Assembly: GCA_005787645.1 (NCBI GenBank)
Contig: SYAM01000022.1
Location: forward strand, 1 to 20,543
Direction of reading: 5' to 3'
From: Actinomycetota bacterium
GTDB taxonomy: Bacteria > Actinomycetota > Actinomycetes > Nanopelagicales > Nanopelagicaceae
DNA length: 20,543 nucleotides
Shown one piece after another: positions 8,067 to 17,347 of the stretch (position 1 is the first letter of the stretch; every line of letters begins with the position of its first letter). The notes beneath the pieces are model-generated. The model was given only the letters and a program-made list of their open reading frames with translations. It did no database searches and was not told where the DNA came from. A program made the position numbers and the translations under genes.

Positions 8067-8816
8067 ATGTCAGGTCACTCTAAATGGGCAACGACCAAAC
8101 ATAAGAAGGCAATTCTCGATTCCCGACGAGCAAAGACGTTTGCAAAATTAATCAAGGCAATCGAAGTTGCTGCTCGAACGGGTGGGTCAGATCCTGCTGG
8201 CAATCCGACGCTCTTCGATGCGCTTGCAAAAGCCCGCAAGAATTCGGTCCCTTCAGATAACATCGATCGCGCTGTCAAACGTGGCGCCGGGTTGGAGTCG
8301 GGCGGTGCAAATTGGGAGACGATCATGTACGAGGGTTATGGCCCTAATGGCGTCGCACTTCTCATCGAATGTCTCTCAGACAATCGCAATCGCGCTGCCG
8401 GTGAAGTGAGACTGGCAGTGACCAGAAATGGTGGATCGATGGCAGACCCAGGTTCAGTCTCTTATCTATTCGCGCGAAGAGGTGTTGTAATCGTAAAGAA
8501 AAACGCGAATGTTACGGAAGAGTCTTTGATGAATGTCGTGATTGATGCTGGAGCAGAAGAAATCAACGACTTGGGAGAGAATTTTGAAATCGTTTCAGAT
8601 CCCTCGGAGATGGCTTCGGTTCGGAAAGCTCTCGACAGTTCGGGAATCGAATATGACTCTGCGGATACGCCATTCCTGCCCACGGTTTCGGTCCCTTTGG
8701 ATAATGAAGGAGCAGCCAAAGTCTTCAAGCTGATTGAAGCAATCGAGGATTGCGACGACGTACAGAATGTCTACGCGAACTTCGACATTTCTGACGAAGT
8801 GATGGCTACTCTGTAG
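8067..8816 (+). CDS. yebC: YebC/TACO1-family translation or regulatory protein
   Basis: This 249-residue protein is a full-length YebC family member, recognised from the very conserved [14 protein letters not shown] start, then [12 protein letters not shown] and [12 protein letters not shown], and the C-terminal [15 protein letters not shown]. The family is described both as a transcription regulator (PmpR, RuvC-operon regulation) and, with the mitochondrial homologue TACO1, as a factor that relieves ribosome stalling at proline runs. It precedes ruvC by two bases, the widely conserved yebC-ruvCAB arrangement. The ATG has a partial Shine-Dalgarno sequence, AAAGTAGG at 8051-8058, eight bases upstream. 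The 45-base gap after pdxT shows no hairpin, so the gene may be transcribed with pdxST. The Pro-rich SecD encoded nearby is a conceivable client, but that is speculation. Confidence 0.95.
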   Translation: MSGHSKWATTKHKKAILDSRRAKTFAKLIKAIEVAARTGGSDPAGNPTLFDALAKARKNSVPSDNIDRAVKRGAGLESGGANWETIMYEGYGPNGVALLIECLSDNRNRAAGEVRLAVTRNGGSMADPGSVSYLFARRGVVIVKKNANVTEESLMNVVIDAGAEEINDLGENFEIVSDPSEMASVRKALDSSGIEYDSADTPFLPTVSVPLDNEGAAKVFKLIEAIEDCDDVQNVYANFDISDEVMATL

Positions 8817-8818
8817 CA

Positions 8819-9331
8819 ATGAAGGTGTTGGGAATTGACCCAGGTCTTACACGTTGCGGCGTCGGCGTTCTCTCGGGCCTTCCTGGCAAACCACTCTCAT
8901 TTATCGAGGTAGGAGTTATTCGCACTCCCGCAACCACCCCATTGGCTGAACGCCTTCATCAGGTAAACATTGAACTGACTGAGTGGATTGATAGGCATGC
9001 ACCGGACGAAATTTCAGTAGAGCGAGTCTTTGCTCAAGCTAACCGACGATCTGCGATGGAGACTGCACAAGCCGCTGGGCTGGCTCTGACTCTTGCTGCA
9101 TCGCGGAACATCCCCGTCACCCTGCACACTCCTAGCGAAGTGAAAGCGGCAGTCACTGGTTCAGGTCGGGCTGACAAAGCGCAAGTAGGCGAGATGGTCC
9201 GCAGACTTCTTGGATTGCAGGCAATTCCTGAGCCAGCCGATGCAGCTGATGCGTTAGCGCTGGCGATCTGTCATATATATCAGAGTCCAATCGCTTCGAG
9301 AGTGAAATTAGAGAAACTGGCGAAGAAGTGA
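8819..9331 (+). CDS. ruvC: Holliday junction endonuclease RuvC
   Basis: RuvC is the dimeric nuclease that cuts four-way DNA junctions in the RuvABC resolvasome. The 170-residue protein has the RNase H-like fold residues in place: Asp7 in GIDPGLTRCG, Glu68 in SVERVFAQ, and Asp141/Asp144 in PADAADALALAICH, matching the four acidic residues of E. coli RuvC. Length is typical. The ATG follows the yebC stop by two bases, and its own stop overlaps the ruvA start as GTGA (9328-9331). No independent promoter is visible. Confidence 0.97.
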   Translation: MKVLGIDPGLTRCGVGVLSGLPGKPLSFIEVGVIRTPATTPLAERLHQVNIELTEWIDRHAPDEISVERVFAQANRRSAMETAQAAGLALTLAASRNIPVTLHTPSEVKAAVTGSGRADKAQVGEMVRRLLGLQAIPEPADAADALALAICHIYQSPIASRVKLEKLAKK

Positions 9332-9927
9332 TCGCAACTCTTAGAGGTAAAGTTCTCACCGCTACTGATACGGGCTTGATAATTGATGTCGGTGGCGTGG
9401 GTTTTTCCATAAACACAACCCCAAACGTGCGCTTGACCAATGAGCCAGGTAGCGAGGTGTTCCTCCACACCACCTTGATCGTCCGCGAGGATGCCTTCAC
9501 TCTCTTTGGTTACCAGAGTTCGGCAGAGCGCGATCTCTTTCTACTCCTTCAAACTGTTTCAGGTATTGGACCCAAAGTTTCCCACGGAATCTTGAGCACG
9601 CTGACTATTGCAGAGATTGTTCGTGCAATTACATCAGGACAGAGTAAATCGCTGGAGCAGGTATCAGGGTTAGGGAAAAAAGGTGCGCAACGAATCATCT
9701 TGGAATTAAAGGAAAAGGTTGCTCATTTTGGTGCAAGCGCAGCGAAAGATGAACCCGAGGTGATTACGGATGGATTATCACTTGCCCAGGCGCTCTCTGG
9801 ATTGGGCTTTAATCCGCGCGAAATCGAGCATGCACTGGATATCGTGAAGAATTCATCGGCACATTCGATGGAAGAGCGACTCAAAATCGCTTTAGCTGCC
9901 CTTCATAGCGGTGCTCCACGTGGCTGA
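9328..9927 (+). CDS. ruvA: Holliday junction helicase subunit RuvA
   Basis: RuvA binds Holliday junctions and loads the RuvB motor. The 199-residue protein shows the OB-fold N-terminus (MIATLRGKV, then IDVGGVGF), the tandem helix-hairpin-helix region with [13 protein letters not shown] and [17 protein letters not shown], and the C-terminal RuvB-contacting domain with [15 protein letters not shown]. The GTG start overlaps the ruvC stop (GTGA). The 3' end overlaps ruvB. It is intact and of normal length. Confidence 0.97.
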   Translation: MIATLRGKVLTATDTGLIIDVGGVGFSINTTPNVRLTNEPGSEVFLHTTLIVREDAFTLFGYQSSAERDLFLLLQTVSGIGPKVSHGILSTLTIAEIVRAITSGQSKSLEQVSGLGKKGAQRIILELKEKVAHFGASAAKDEPEVITDGLSLAQALSGLGFNPREIEHALDIVKNSSAHSMEERLKIALAALHSGAPRG

Positions 9928-10951
9928 GGAGATGATCCTTTCGCCACATGCCGATGGCGATGAAGGCGCAGAGGGAGCGTTACGCCCGAAGAGGCTTGCA
10001 GAATTCATTGGACAACAGCGAATAAAAGATCAACTAAATCTCCTTGTTTCTGCATCAAAGAAGCGCGGGCATATTACTGATCACATACTTCTAGCTGGTC
10101 CACCAGGATTGGGTAAAACGACACTAGCTCATATCGTTGCACAGGAAATTGGCGCTGGCCTCAGGCTCACGAGCGGTCCAACTTTGCAAAGAGCAGGAGA
10201 TGTTGCGGCAATTCTCTCCTCAATTACCGAAGGGGAAATTCTCTTCATCGATGAGATACATCGGATGTCGCGCCCTGCTGAAGAGATGCTGTACCTGGCA
10301 ATGGAGGATTTCCGAGTTGACATCATCGTAGGTAAAGGGCCCGGCGCAACCGCGATACCGCTTGCATTGCCGAGATTCACCCTAATTGGAGCAACGACTC
10401 GCGCAGGATTATTACCGAGCCCCTTGCGTGATCGTTTCGGTTTCACTGCACAACTGGATTTTTATGAAGAGTCTGAGTTAAAAGAAGTTCTCTCTCGAAG
10501 CGCACAACTACTTGGAATTGACATGCAGAGCGCTGCACTCAGTGAGATTGCCTCTCGTTCGCGTGGAACACCTCGCATAGCCAACCGACTTCTTCGGCGT
10601 GTGCGCGACTATGGAGATGTCCATGGCTCCGGCGGAGCGCTCAGTTGTGATGATGTGCGATCGGCACTTGAGCTCTATGAAATTGACGAGCGTGGATTAG
10701 ATCGTCTTGATCGCTCTCTCCTACGCGCGATTATCGAGCGATTCAACGGAGGACCTGTGGGATTGACGACCATGGCGATGTCGGTCGGGGAGGAAAGCGA
10801 AACGATAGAGAGCGTCTGTGAGCCCTTTTTGCTCCGCTCTGGCTTCTTGGCCAGGAGCCCCAGGGGGAGAATGGCAACGGCGAGCGCATGGAAGCACTTG
10901 GGATTGGTTCCACCGCCAACTCTCGAAATACCTCTGACTTTTGGTGATTAG
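9920..10951 (+). CDS. ruvB: Holliday junction branch migration ATPase RuvB
   Basis: RuvB is the AAA+ hexameric motor driving branch migration. Visible motifs are Walker [10 protein letters not shown] (about residues 60-68), Walker [11 protein letters not shown], sensor 1 GATTRAG, the arginine-finger region SPLRDRFGF, sensor 2 [13 protein letters not shown] and the C-terminal winged helix. The N-terminal stretch [16 protein letters not shown] resembles other actinobacterial RuvB proteins. GTG 9920 overlaps the ruvA stop by eight bases; GTG 9911 and ATG 9932 are in frame. ATG 9932 is disfavoured because residues before it still align with the family. No ribosome binding site decides between the two GTG codons. 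YajC, which usually follows in Actinobacteria, is absent. Confidence 0.96.
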   Translation: MAEEMILSPHADGDEGAEGALRPKRLAEFIGQQRIKDQLNLLVSASKKRGHITDHILLAGPPGLGKTTLAHIVAQEIGAGLRLTSGPTLQRAGDVAAILSSITEGEILFIDEIHRMSRPAEEMLYLAMEDFRVDIIVGKGPGATAIPLALPRFTLIGATTRAGLLPSPLRDRFGFTAQLDFYEESELKEVLSRSAQLLGIDMQSAALSEIASRSRGTPRIANRLLRRVRDYGDVHGSGGALSCDDVRSALELYEIDERGLDRLDRSLLRAIIERFNGGPVGLTTMAMSVGEESETIESVCEPFLLRSGFLARSPRGRMATASAWKHLGLVPPPTLEIPLTFGD

Positions 10952-10971
10952 ACCAGGCTAAGAAAGGCCCC

Positions 10972-10977
10972 TAGACT
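10972..10977 (+). promoter_or_regulatory. Candidate -10 element for secD (near-leaderless)
   Basis: TAGACT matches TAnnnT and sits eight bases before the GTG at 10986, in the 34-base gap after ruvB. TTAGAC at 10948-10953, spaced 18 bases upstream, is a poor -35 candidate. GAAAGG at 10962-10967 is too far from the GTG to serve as an ordinary ribosome binding site, which fits a leader of zero to two bases. Confidence 0.4.
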
Positions 10978-10985
10978 CCCGCTTT

Positions 10986-12647
10986 GTGTCTACCTCCACC
11001 TCACGGCCAGGTCGCGCCATTGTCGCCCTTCTGGTCATTCTGATTGCAGGGGCCTCAGTGATCTTCCTCCAAGGGGAGAGCAAGATTCGTTACGGCTTGG
11101 ATCTCCAGGGTGGAACAAGCGTGGTTCTCCAGCCTCGAATCGATGGCACCTCTGGCACCGTTACTGCTGCGGCGATTGACCAAGCGGTGGAGATTATTCG
11201 CCAACGCGTGAACTCACTCGGCGTAGCCGAGAGCGAAGTTGTTGCGCAAGGTAGCGGCATTAACCGTCAAATTGTGATTTCAGTTCCGGGCGAAACTGGT
11301 GAACGAGTAGTGGACCTTGTAGGACAGACAGCCGAGTTACGTTTTCGGCAAGTACTTGCAGTAGGAAGCGCAGTCGAAGCGCCGCCAGCGCCAGCCCCCG
11401 CAGCCTCGCCGTCAACCTCGCCGTCAGGTGATGCAGCAGCAACTCCCGCGCCATCAGGTAGCAAGTTAACAAAGAGCGCCATTCGAGGTTCAGATCCGGC
11501 TCCCGCAGCAACGCCAGAACCAATCGTTACTCCTAATACCACTGCGGTTCCTGAGGCTGCTGCAGATCCAGCGGCTGCGCAAGTGAGTGATGAACTTTCG
11601 CAGAAATTTGCCGCTTTGGATTGCACAGATGAAAAGAACCTCGTTGGCGGAGGTGATACTCCTGATCAACCATTAGTCACGTGCGATCGTGATGGAAGCG
11701 CTCGATATGTACTTGGGCCAGCAGAAGTTCTTGGCCGTCAGGTTCGAGGAGCCACATCGGCAATCGATCAACAGGGAACGGGTGGCTGGTTCGTGTCGCT
11801 CGATTTCAATCGAGAGGGAACCAAGAAGTTTGGTGAGATCACTCAACGAGTCGTCTCGTTGACCGCACCACAAAACCAGGTAGCAATCGTGCTGGATGGT
11901 CTAGTCGTATCAGCGCCACGAATCATCGATGCGATTCTTGGTGGCCAAGCGCAAATCACAGGAAACTTCACTCAACAAGAGGCTAGCGATCTGGCAAATG
12001 TCCTCAAGTATGGTTCCTTGCCACTTGCTTTCGATCGTGGTGAAGTTCAACAAATTTCTCCAACTCTCGGTAGCGATCAGCTAAGAGCAGGTATTTTGGC
12101 GGGAGCGCTCGGATTGCTACTGGTGGTGTTGTATTCACTCTTCTACTATCGCGCGCTTGGAATGGTGACTCTAGGTTCACTTGGGTTGGCAGCGCTAATA
12201 TTGTGGATGTCCGCTGTAATACTGGGCAAGAATCTCGGATTCACACTTACATTAGCGGGAATTGCTGGAGCTATTGTTGCAGTGGGCATTACAGCTGACT
12301 CTTTCATTATCTATTTCGAACGTCTTCGCGACGAGATTCGAGAGGGACGTTCGCTTCGTTCTGCTGTTGAGAGTGCATGGCTACGCGCTAGACGAACAAT
12401 CATAATTTCAGATGTAGTCTCACTGATTGCCGCAGCCCTTCTTTTCATCTTTGCGATAGGGGGAGTTCGAGGCTTTGCTTTCATGTTGGGCTTGACGACA
12501 TTGATTGACCTCCTAGTGATTTTCCTCTTCACCAAACCGATCATCACTTTCTTGGCGAACGTGAACTTCTTCGCCTCAGGGCACAAACTTTCAGGACTTG
12601 ACTCTCACAAAGTTGCGCGCGGAACAATGGCAGGAAGGCAATCATGA
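10986..12647 (+). CDS. secD: Protein translocase subunit SecD
   Basis: SecD works with SecF to complete export of proteins through SecYEG using the proton gradient. The 553-residue protein has a first membrane helix (about 11-29), the RYGLDLQGGT motif (35-44), a large extracytoplasmic P1 domain, and five further membrane helices from about residue 367. The conserved AGAIVAVGITADSFIIYFERLRDE segment region lies at about 427-450, where the functional Asp of helix 4 sits. Residues 131-199 form a Pro/Ala/Ser/Thr-rich low-complexity insert within P1, after which Cys213 and Cys233 could form a disulphide outside the membrane. The GTG start is preceded by a -10-like box rather than a Shine-Dalgarno sequence. 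The stop overlaps secF by ATGA. Confidence 0.95.
   Translation: MSTSTSRPGRAIVALLVILIAGASVIFLQGESKIRYGLDLQGGTSVVLQPRIDGTSGTVTAAAIDQAVEIIRQRVNSLGVAESEVVAQGSGINRQIVISVPGETGERVVDLVGQTAELRFRQVLAVGSAVEAPPAPAPAASPSTSPSGDAAATPAPSGSKLTKSAIRGSDPAPAATPEPIVTPNTTAVPEAAADPAAAQVSDELSQKFAALDCTDEKNLVGGGDTPDQPLVTCDRDGSARYVLGPAEVLGRQVRGATSAIDQQGTGGWFVSLDFNREGTKKFGEITQRVVSLTAPQNQVAIVLDGLVVSAPRIIDAILGGQAQITGNFTQQEASDLANVLKYGSLPLAFDRGEVQQISPTLGSDQLRAGILAGALGLLLVVLYSLFYYRALGMVTLGSLGLAALILWMSAVILGKNLGFTLTLAGIAGAIVAVGITADSFIIYFERLRDEIREGRSLRSAVESAWLRARRTIIISDVVSLIAAALLFIFAIGGVRGFAFMLGLTTLIDLLVIFLFTKPIITFLANVNFFASGHKLSGLDSHKVARGTMAGRQS
12632..12638 (+). promoter_or_regulatory. Ribosome binding site of secF
   Basis: AGGAAGG lies five bases before the ATG at 12644, inside the end of secD. 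It supports the ATGA-overlap start and allows independent as well as coupled initiation. Confidence 0.6.
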
Positions 12648-13738
12648 CGACCAAGCTGTCTTTTGGGGACCGCCTCTATCGTGGCGAGAAATCCTTCAAT
12701 TTCGTGGAGAATCGTCGTCGTTGGTATGCGCTATCAGCTATTTTGATGATCGCATCCATACTCGTATTGGGCGTTCGCGGACTTGAATTGGGAATCGAAT
12801 TCAAAGGTGGTTCTGAATTCGTGCTCAACAAGTCGGGCTTAACTGTTCCAGAAGTCCGCTCTGCAATGGGTCAAGCGGATGTGCCGGGTGATCCCATTAT
12901 CCAGACAGTTGGAGATACGAAGGTTCGAATTCAAACAGGCGAACTCACCTCTGCTCAATCCAGCAAGGTGCTCGATGTGCTAGTGAAGACTTTTGGAGTC
13001 AACAGGGCAGATATCGACACAAGATTGATCGGCCCCTCTTGGGGGCAAGAAATCACACGGAAAGCAGTCACTGCCTTAGTGGCCTTCCTCATCGTCATTG
13101 TTATCTTCTTGTCTATAGCGTTCGAACCTAAAATGGCAATCGCTGCGATCATTGCGCTCTTCCATGACGTCTTCATAACTGTCGGAATTTATGCGCTGGT
13201 TGGTTTTGAGGTTACTCCCGCGACTGTAATCGGATTCCTCACCATTCTGGGCTATTCGCTCTATGACACAGTTGTGGTATTCGACAAGGTTCGAGAGAAC
13301 ACCCGTGGAATCGCCGGTGGGTCGCGCTCGACCTATTCCGAAGCAGCAAACCTTGCGGTCAACCAGACCTTGGTTCGTTCCATCAATACCTCGATCGTGG
13401 CACTTCTTCCCGTCGCTGCCATCTTGATCGTGGGTGCGGGCGTCCTTGGTGCTGGGACGCTCAAGGATCTCTCCCTCGCACTACTTATCGGGTTGACTGT
13501 CGGTACCTATTCGTCAATCTGCGTGGCAACGCCCTTCTTAGCGGTGATGCGCGAGCGGGAACCGGCAATGCAAGCGTTAGCCAAACGGGTTCAGAATCGA
13601 AGTAATAAAGTCGCTGCAGGCCAAGGTACCGAAGGTGAAGTGAGTGTCGCGGGTGAGACAGTCCGAGGTCCACGTAACCAACCAAAACGACAGAAGAACA
13701 AAGCTAGCAAAGGCGCTAAGGGCAAGAAAAAGCGGTAA
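12644..13738 (+). CDS. secF: Protein translocase subunit SecF
   Basis: SecF pairs with SecD in the membrane to drive late steps of protein export. The 364-residue protein has a first membrane helix (about 27-48), the GIEFKGGSEF motif (50-59), an extracytoplasmic domain, and five further helices. The GFLTILGYSLYDTVVVFDKVRE segment region is the family hallmark for the helix 4-5 region. The last roughly 40 residues are hydrophilic and become strongly basic (KGAKGKKKR end), probably facing the cytoplasm, a common actinobacterial SecF feature. It overlaps secD by ATGA and ends 27 bases before relA. No apt gene is found between secF and relA, unlike many relatives. Confidence 0.96.
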   Translation: MTTKLSFGDRLYRGEKSFNFVENRRRWYALSAILMIASILVLGVRGLELGIEFKGGSEFVLNKSGLTVPEVRSAMGQADVPGDPIIQTVGDTKVRIQTGELTSAQSSKVLDVLVKTFGVNRADIDTRLIGPSWGQEITRKAVTALVAFLIVIVIFLSIAFEPKMAIAAIIALFHDVFITVGIYALVGFEVTPATVIGFLTILGYSLYDTVVVFDKVRENTRGIAGGSRSTYSEAANLAVNQTLVRSINTSIVALLPVAAILIVGAGVLGAGTLKDLSLALLIGLTVGTYSSICVATPFLAVMREREPAMQALAKRVQNRSNKVAAGQGTEGEVSVAGETVRGPRNQPKRQKNKASKGAKGKKKR

Positions 13739-13752
13739 CCACCCCTTCGGCG

Positions 13753-13758
13753 TACCCT
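13753..13758 (+). promoter_or_regulatory. Candidate -10 element for relA (leaderless)
   Basis: TACCCT fits TAnnnT and is followed by seven bases and then the ATG at 13766, so transcription would begin at or next to the start codon. There is no Shine-Dalgarno sequence in the 27-base gap. No -35 box was recognised. Confidence 0.35.
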
Positions 13759-13765
13759 TGTAACT

Positions 13766-15922
13766 ATGGCGACCGCAACCCTGATTGCTCCGCTGCTCGC
13801 ATCGCTGGAATCACAAGGAAGTGATCGCGAAAAGATCGTACGTGCGTATGAAATCGCAGAGCGCGCCCACCAGGGTCAAACACGAAAATCTGGGGAGCCG
13901 TATATCACTCACCCAGTAGCAGTAGCAGAGATATTGAGCGAACTTGGTATGAATACCCAAACCGTCATCGCTGCGCTCTTGCACGATACTGTGGAAGACA
14001 CTCCATATTCCCTCACTCAATTGCGGGAAGACTTTGGCATTGAAATAGCGGATCTTGTCGATGGCGTGACGAAATTGGATCGAGTGGTCTATGGCCCAGA
14101 TGCGGAAGCAGAGACTGTGCGCAAGATGGTCATTGCGATGTCGCGGGACATTCGTGTCTTGGTAATCAAATTAGCCGACCGCCTACACAATGCACGTACA
14201 TGGAAGTTTCTCGATTCGGAGATAGTTTCTCGTAAGGCGCGCGAAACTCTGGATATATACGCACCTCTTGCCCATCGACTTGGAATGAACGCCATCAAGT
14301 GGGAGTTGGAAGATCTTGCCTTTGCCGCATTAGAACCGAAGAAGTATGAGGAAATCACACGTCTGGTGGCGCAGAGAAAGAGTGAGCGAAAAGTACATAC
14401 TGACAAGGTGATTACCGAAATTCGAGCACAGCTATCAGTGGAATTTGAAGCTGTCGTAACTGGGCGATACAAACACTACTTCTCGATTTACCAGAAAATG
14501 GTAGTGCGTGGAAGAGAATTCAATGAGATCTATGATCTCACCGGAGTTCGAGTGCTAGTAAATGATGTGAAGGATTGCTATGGCGTTCTAGGTGCGATAC
14601 ATGCTCATTGGAGCCCCGTCCCAGGGCGATTCAAAGATTACATAGCGATGCCGAAATTCAACCTCTATCAATCATTACATACAACGGTGATTGGACCCGA
14701 TGGACGTGCTATTGAGATTCAAATTCGAACTCATGACATGCATCGACGAGCGGAATTTGGTATCGCAGCGCACTGGAAATACAAGTCAGGTAGCCGAGGA
14801 ACGAATGAGCCAGAGATGGCATGGCTTAAACAGTTGCATGAATGGCAGAAAGAGACGGCAGATCCTGAGGAATTTCTCGAATCGTTACGCTTTGACCTAG
14901 GAACTCCAGAGGTTTTCATTTTCACGCCGAAGGGGAGCGTGATCGCACTGCCTGCAGGTGCTACGCCCGTTGATTTTGCCTACGCGGTCCATACCGAAAT
15001 CGGTAATCGTTGCGTAGGTGCAAAAGTCAATGGTCGTCTTGTCTCTCTTGGTACACCGTTGGCCAACGGAGATGTTGTGGAAGTGGTGACAAATAAGGGA
15101 GAGAACGCTGGGCCAAGTAGAGATTGGCTCAATTTCGTACAAAGTCCTCGAGCTCGCTCCAAGATCAAAGCATGGTTTACCAAAGAGCGAAAAGAAGAGG
15201 CAATCGATGCAGGAAAAGAATCGATTGCTCGTCAACTTCGAAAACAAGGCGCACCTCTGCAAAAGATTTTTGCAGGCGCTTCGCTTTTGGAACTTGCGCA
15301 TGAGATGAAATATCCCGACATCACCGCCCTCTACGCAGCAGTAGGGGATGGCCATGTCAGTGCGGCATCAGTGGTGGAGAAGTTGATGCACTTACTAGGT
15401 ACCGACGAACAGGAGTTTGCCAGTTTAGATACCAATCTTGAACCCGTTAAACAGCGGACGCGTAAGGGCGATAGCGGAGTAGAGGTAGTGGGAACAGATG
15501 ATCTGTTGGTCAAACTTGCTCGTTGCTGCACCCCTGTGCCTGGTGATGCCATCACCGGATTCATCACAAAAGGAAGTGGCGTCTCTGTACATCGCGAAGA
15601 TTGCATCAACGTCGCCGATCTCCTATTGAATCAAGGTAATCGTTTTGTAGAGGTTATTTGGAGTCCAGGAGCAAATTCTCTGTTCCTGGTAAATATCCAA
15701 GTGGAAGCATTGGATCGAGCACGCCTGCTCTCCGATATTACAAAAGCGCTCTCAGATAACGCAGTAAATATTCTGCATGCCTCGGTTTCAACTGCTAAAG
15801 ATCGGACCGCTTTCTCCAAATTCACATTTGAAATGGCAGATGCAAGTCACCTTGATGCAGTCTTGCGTTCAGTGAAAGCAGTTGCTGGCGTATACGACGT
15901 TTACCGAGTGACCAACAACTGA
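13766..15922 (+). CDS. relA: Bifunctional (p)ppGpp synthetase/hydrolase Rel
   Basis: Rel makes and degrades the stringent-response alarmone (p)ppGpp on idle ribosomes. All domains are seen in the 718 residues. The HD hydrolase has His49, His73-Asp74, Glu77-Asp78 and KLADRLHN (135-142). The synthetase has [10 protein letters not shown] (235-244) and [11 protein letters not shown] (287-297). A TGS domain (about 378-444) follows, then the zinc-finger/RIS region with [13 protein letters not shown] (587-599), and a C-terminal ACT domain (about 640-716). RFKD at 288-291 is the RXKD motif of bifunctional enzymes rather than the EXDD of synthetase-only RelA, so both activities are expected. The start ATG lacks a Shine-Dalgarno site. 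The stop codon directly abuts the stop of the convergent DUF349 gene. Confidence 0.97.
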   Translation: MATATLIAPLLASLESQGSDREKIVRAYEIAERAHQGQTRKSGEPYITHPVAVAEILSELGMNTQTVIAALLHDTVEDTPYSLTQLREDFGIEIADLVDGVTKLDRVVYGPDAEAETVRKMVIAMSRDIRVLVIKLADRLHNARTWKFLDSEIVSRKARETLDIYAPLAHRLGMNAIKWELEDLAFAALEPKKYEEITRLVAQRKSERKVHTDKVITEIRAQLSVEFEAVVTGRYKHYFSIYQKMVVRGREFNEIYDLTGVRVLVNDVKDCYGVLGAIHAHWSPVPGRFKDYIAMPKFNLYQSLHTTVIGPDGRAIEIQIRTHDMHRRAEFGIAAHWKYKSGSRGTNEPEMAWLKQLHEWQKETADPEEFLESLRFDLGTPEVFIFTPKGSVIALPAGATPVDFAYAVHTEIGNRCVGAKVNGRLVSLGTPLANGDVVEVVTNKGENAGPSRDWLNFVQSPRARSKIKAWFTKERKEEAIDAGKESIARQLRKQGAPLQKIFAGASLLELAHEMKYPDITALYAAVGDGHVSAASVVEKLMHLLGTDEQEFASLDTNLEPVKQRTRKGDSGVEVVGTDDLLVKLARCCTPVPGDAITGFITKGSGVSVHREDCINVADLLLNQGNRFVEVIWSPGANSLFLVNIQVEALDRARLLSDITKALSDNAVNILHASVSTAKDRTAFSKFTFEMADASHLDAVLRSVKAVAGVYDVYRVTNN

Positions 15923-17215
15923 TTAGGAGAAGGTAGCGAGCGAGCGCTGAGCCTCTTCAAGCCACACTCGACGCGCAGCGGCTGACTCTCTGGCGGCAAG
16001 AGCCTTTTTCGTCTCTCCGGCTGCTTCAGCCTTAAGCGCTGCCGCTTCATAGCTGGCTACCGCTTCGCTTAGTTGGCGAACCACATCATTAGCGCGCGCT
16101 TTGGCGCTTGGATCACTCTTACGTTTCTCTTGATCCTCGAAGATACGAATTTCGCCAGCGACCGCGCCGAGTCTTAGATCAAGGGCATCGCGTTGATCGC
16201 GAGGCACATTGCCAACTCGCTCCCATTTCTGTAGCAGGTCGCGGAATTTCCTCTTCTGCTCGGCAAAATTGGCGCTGGTAATCGGTAGCAGGGCTTCTAA
16301 TTCGACGAGGAGCGCTTGCTTAGCCGCAAGATTCGCCGCGTTGGAAGAGTCGCGCTTATCAAGGTCTGCCTTCTTCGCATTGAAGAACTGCTCCTGTGCT
16401 GCTTTAAACCGGGCCCACAGCCCATCGTCGCTCTTCTTGGAACCACGTCCTGAGTTTTTCCATTCATTCATCAGAGCCGCATAACGTTTTGCAGTATTTA
16501 CCCAATCGCGAGAGGTCGCCAATTTTTCGGCTTCAGCAACGATTGCCTCCTTAGCTTGGGCGACAGCATCATTGGCGCTTGCCAGTTTTGCAAAGTGAGT
16601 ACGACGTCGACGGTCAAAACCATTGCGGGCTGCAGAGAATCGCTTCCATAGCGCTTCATCAGCAGCCTTCTCAATTCGCGGCAAAACTTTCCACTGGTCG
16701 AGTAATTCCTTCAAACGATCGCCAGAAATCTTCCAATTATCTTTTGCGGCTACCTCTTCGGCTTCGGCGACAAGTTTTTCTTTTGCTTCTCGAGATGCTA
16801 CGCGTTGCGCTGCACGTTCCTGCGCTGCAAGAGCCTTCTTAGTCGCGTATGCGGCGCGTTGCTCATCAATCAGGGGCGGAATCTGTTCTACCGCCATGGC
16901 AAGTGCCGCGAGATCTCCTACCGCATTGACGGTTGCTACCTGCTCACGAAGACGCGCTACCGCTTGGTCTGCATCGCTAGGCACGATCGCGCCACTGCGC
17001 ACGCGCGCTGCGGTGAGAGCAATCTCAGAGGCTAGTTGTTCGAATTTCCGGACAAAGTAGGCCAGGGCCTCTTCTCTACTTTTTCCCGGATATGAGCCGA
17101 CTGGTTTCTCGCCGTGGCGAGTCCATACATAAACCGTTCCATCATCGCCTACGCGACCAAAGAGAGCGGGATCTCCGATGAGGGCGCTTGCTGCCGAAAC
17201 CAATCCATCTGACAT
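15923..17215 (-). CDS. DUF349 repeat coiled-coil protein
   Basis: This 430-residue, Ala/Glu/Lys-rich, strongly helical protein carries three copies of the DUF349 repeat, at about residues 144-207, 221-285 and 297-363. Each has the pattern of a tryptophan near a lysine (DQWK, NEWK, QKWE), a short turn, then an LW-x-RF or equivalent helix. The N-terminus (MSDGLVSAASALIGDPALFGR region, then VYVWTR) is not coiled coil and may form a small separate domain. DUF349 has no settled biochemical role. The ATG at 17215 is chosen because AGGAG lies six bases upstream; the open frame continues to 17620 but that part lacks family features. It lies opposite to its neighbours, between relA and the MBL gene, where M. 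tuberculosis has ppiB (Rv2582) on the opposite strand. Confidence 0.88.
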   Translation of the reverse strand: MSDGLVSAASALIGDPALFGRVGDDGTVYVWTRHGEKPVGSYPGKSREEALAYFVRKFEQLASEIALTAARVRSGAIVPSDADQAVARLREQVATVNAVGDLAALAMAVEQIPPLIDEQRAAYATKKALAAQERAAQRVASREAKEKLVAEAEEVAAKDNWKISGDRLKELLDQWKVLPRIEKAADEALWKRFSAARNGFDRRRRTHFAKLASANDAVAQAKEAIVAEAEKLATSRDWVNTAKRYAALMNEWKNSGRGSKKSDDGLWARFKAAQEQFFNAKKADLDKRDSSNAANLAAKQALLVELEALLPITSANFAEQKRKFRDLLQKWERVGNVPRDQRDALDLRLGAVAGEIRIFEDQEKRKSDPSAKARANDVVRQLSEAVASYEAAALKAEAAGETKKALAARESAAARRVWLEEAQRSLATFS

Positions 17216-17221
17216 CTCTTG

Positions 17222-17228
17222 CTCCTTT
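17222..17228 (-). promoter_or_regulatory. Ribosome binding site of the DUF349 gene
   Basis: On the minus strand this reads AAAGGAG, six bases before the ATG at 17215. It is the clearest Shine-Dalgarno site in the window and fixes the start well inside the longer open frame. Confidence 0.8.
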
Positions 17229-17230
17229 GC

Positions 17231-17251
17231 GCGGGGCCCGCCTGCGGGTTC
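17231..17251. repeat. GC-rich inverted repeat in the divergent intergenic region
   Basis: The block GCGGG-G-CCCGC-CT-GCGGG contains mutually exclusive short palindromes just upstream of the DUF349 ribosome binding site. The stems are only four to five base pairs, so a strong hairpin is not certain. The whole 17216-17347 gap also holds TACGAT at 17263-17268, a weak plus-strand -10 candidate that would give the MBL gene a leader of about 70 bases. Nothing else was recognised in this gap. Confidence 0.3.
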
Positions 17252-17347
17252 GCTGTAGTAAGTACGATTCGGGGTGTTGCTCAGGGCTGCCGGCGAGGCT
17301 AGCTCTAATGGTGGGTCAGCGTAGCGGGAAGAGGTGGTCGCTCTCAA

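Noticed and set aside
11267..11626. 119-codon minus-strand open frame opposite secD
   Set aside because: Its Gly/Ala-rich product is the antisense reading of the low-complexity insert of SecD, so it is a composition artefact.
14897..15355. 152-codon minus-strand open frame opposite relA
   Set aside because: It lies fully inside the TGS-to-helical part of Rel and shows no domain, only cysteine and phenylalanine-rich shadow sequence.
17241..17290. GGGTTCGC stretch considered as a tRNA T-arm
   Set aside because: No matching acceptor stem, anticodon arm or D-arm could be laid out around it.
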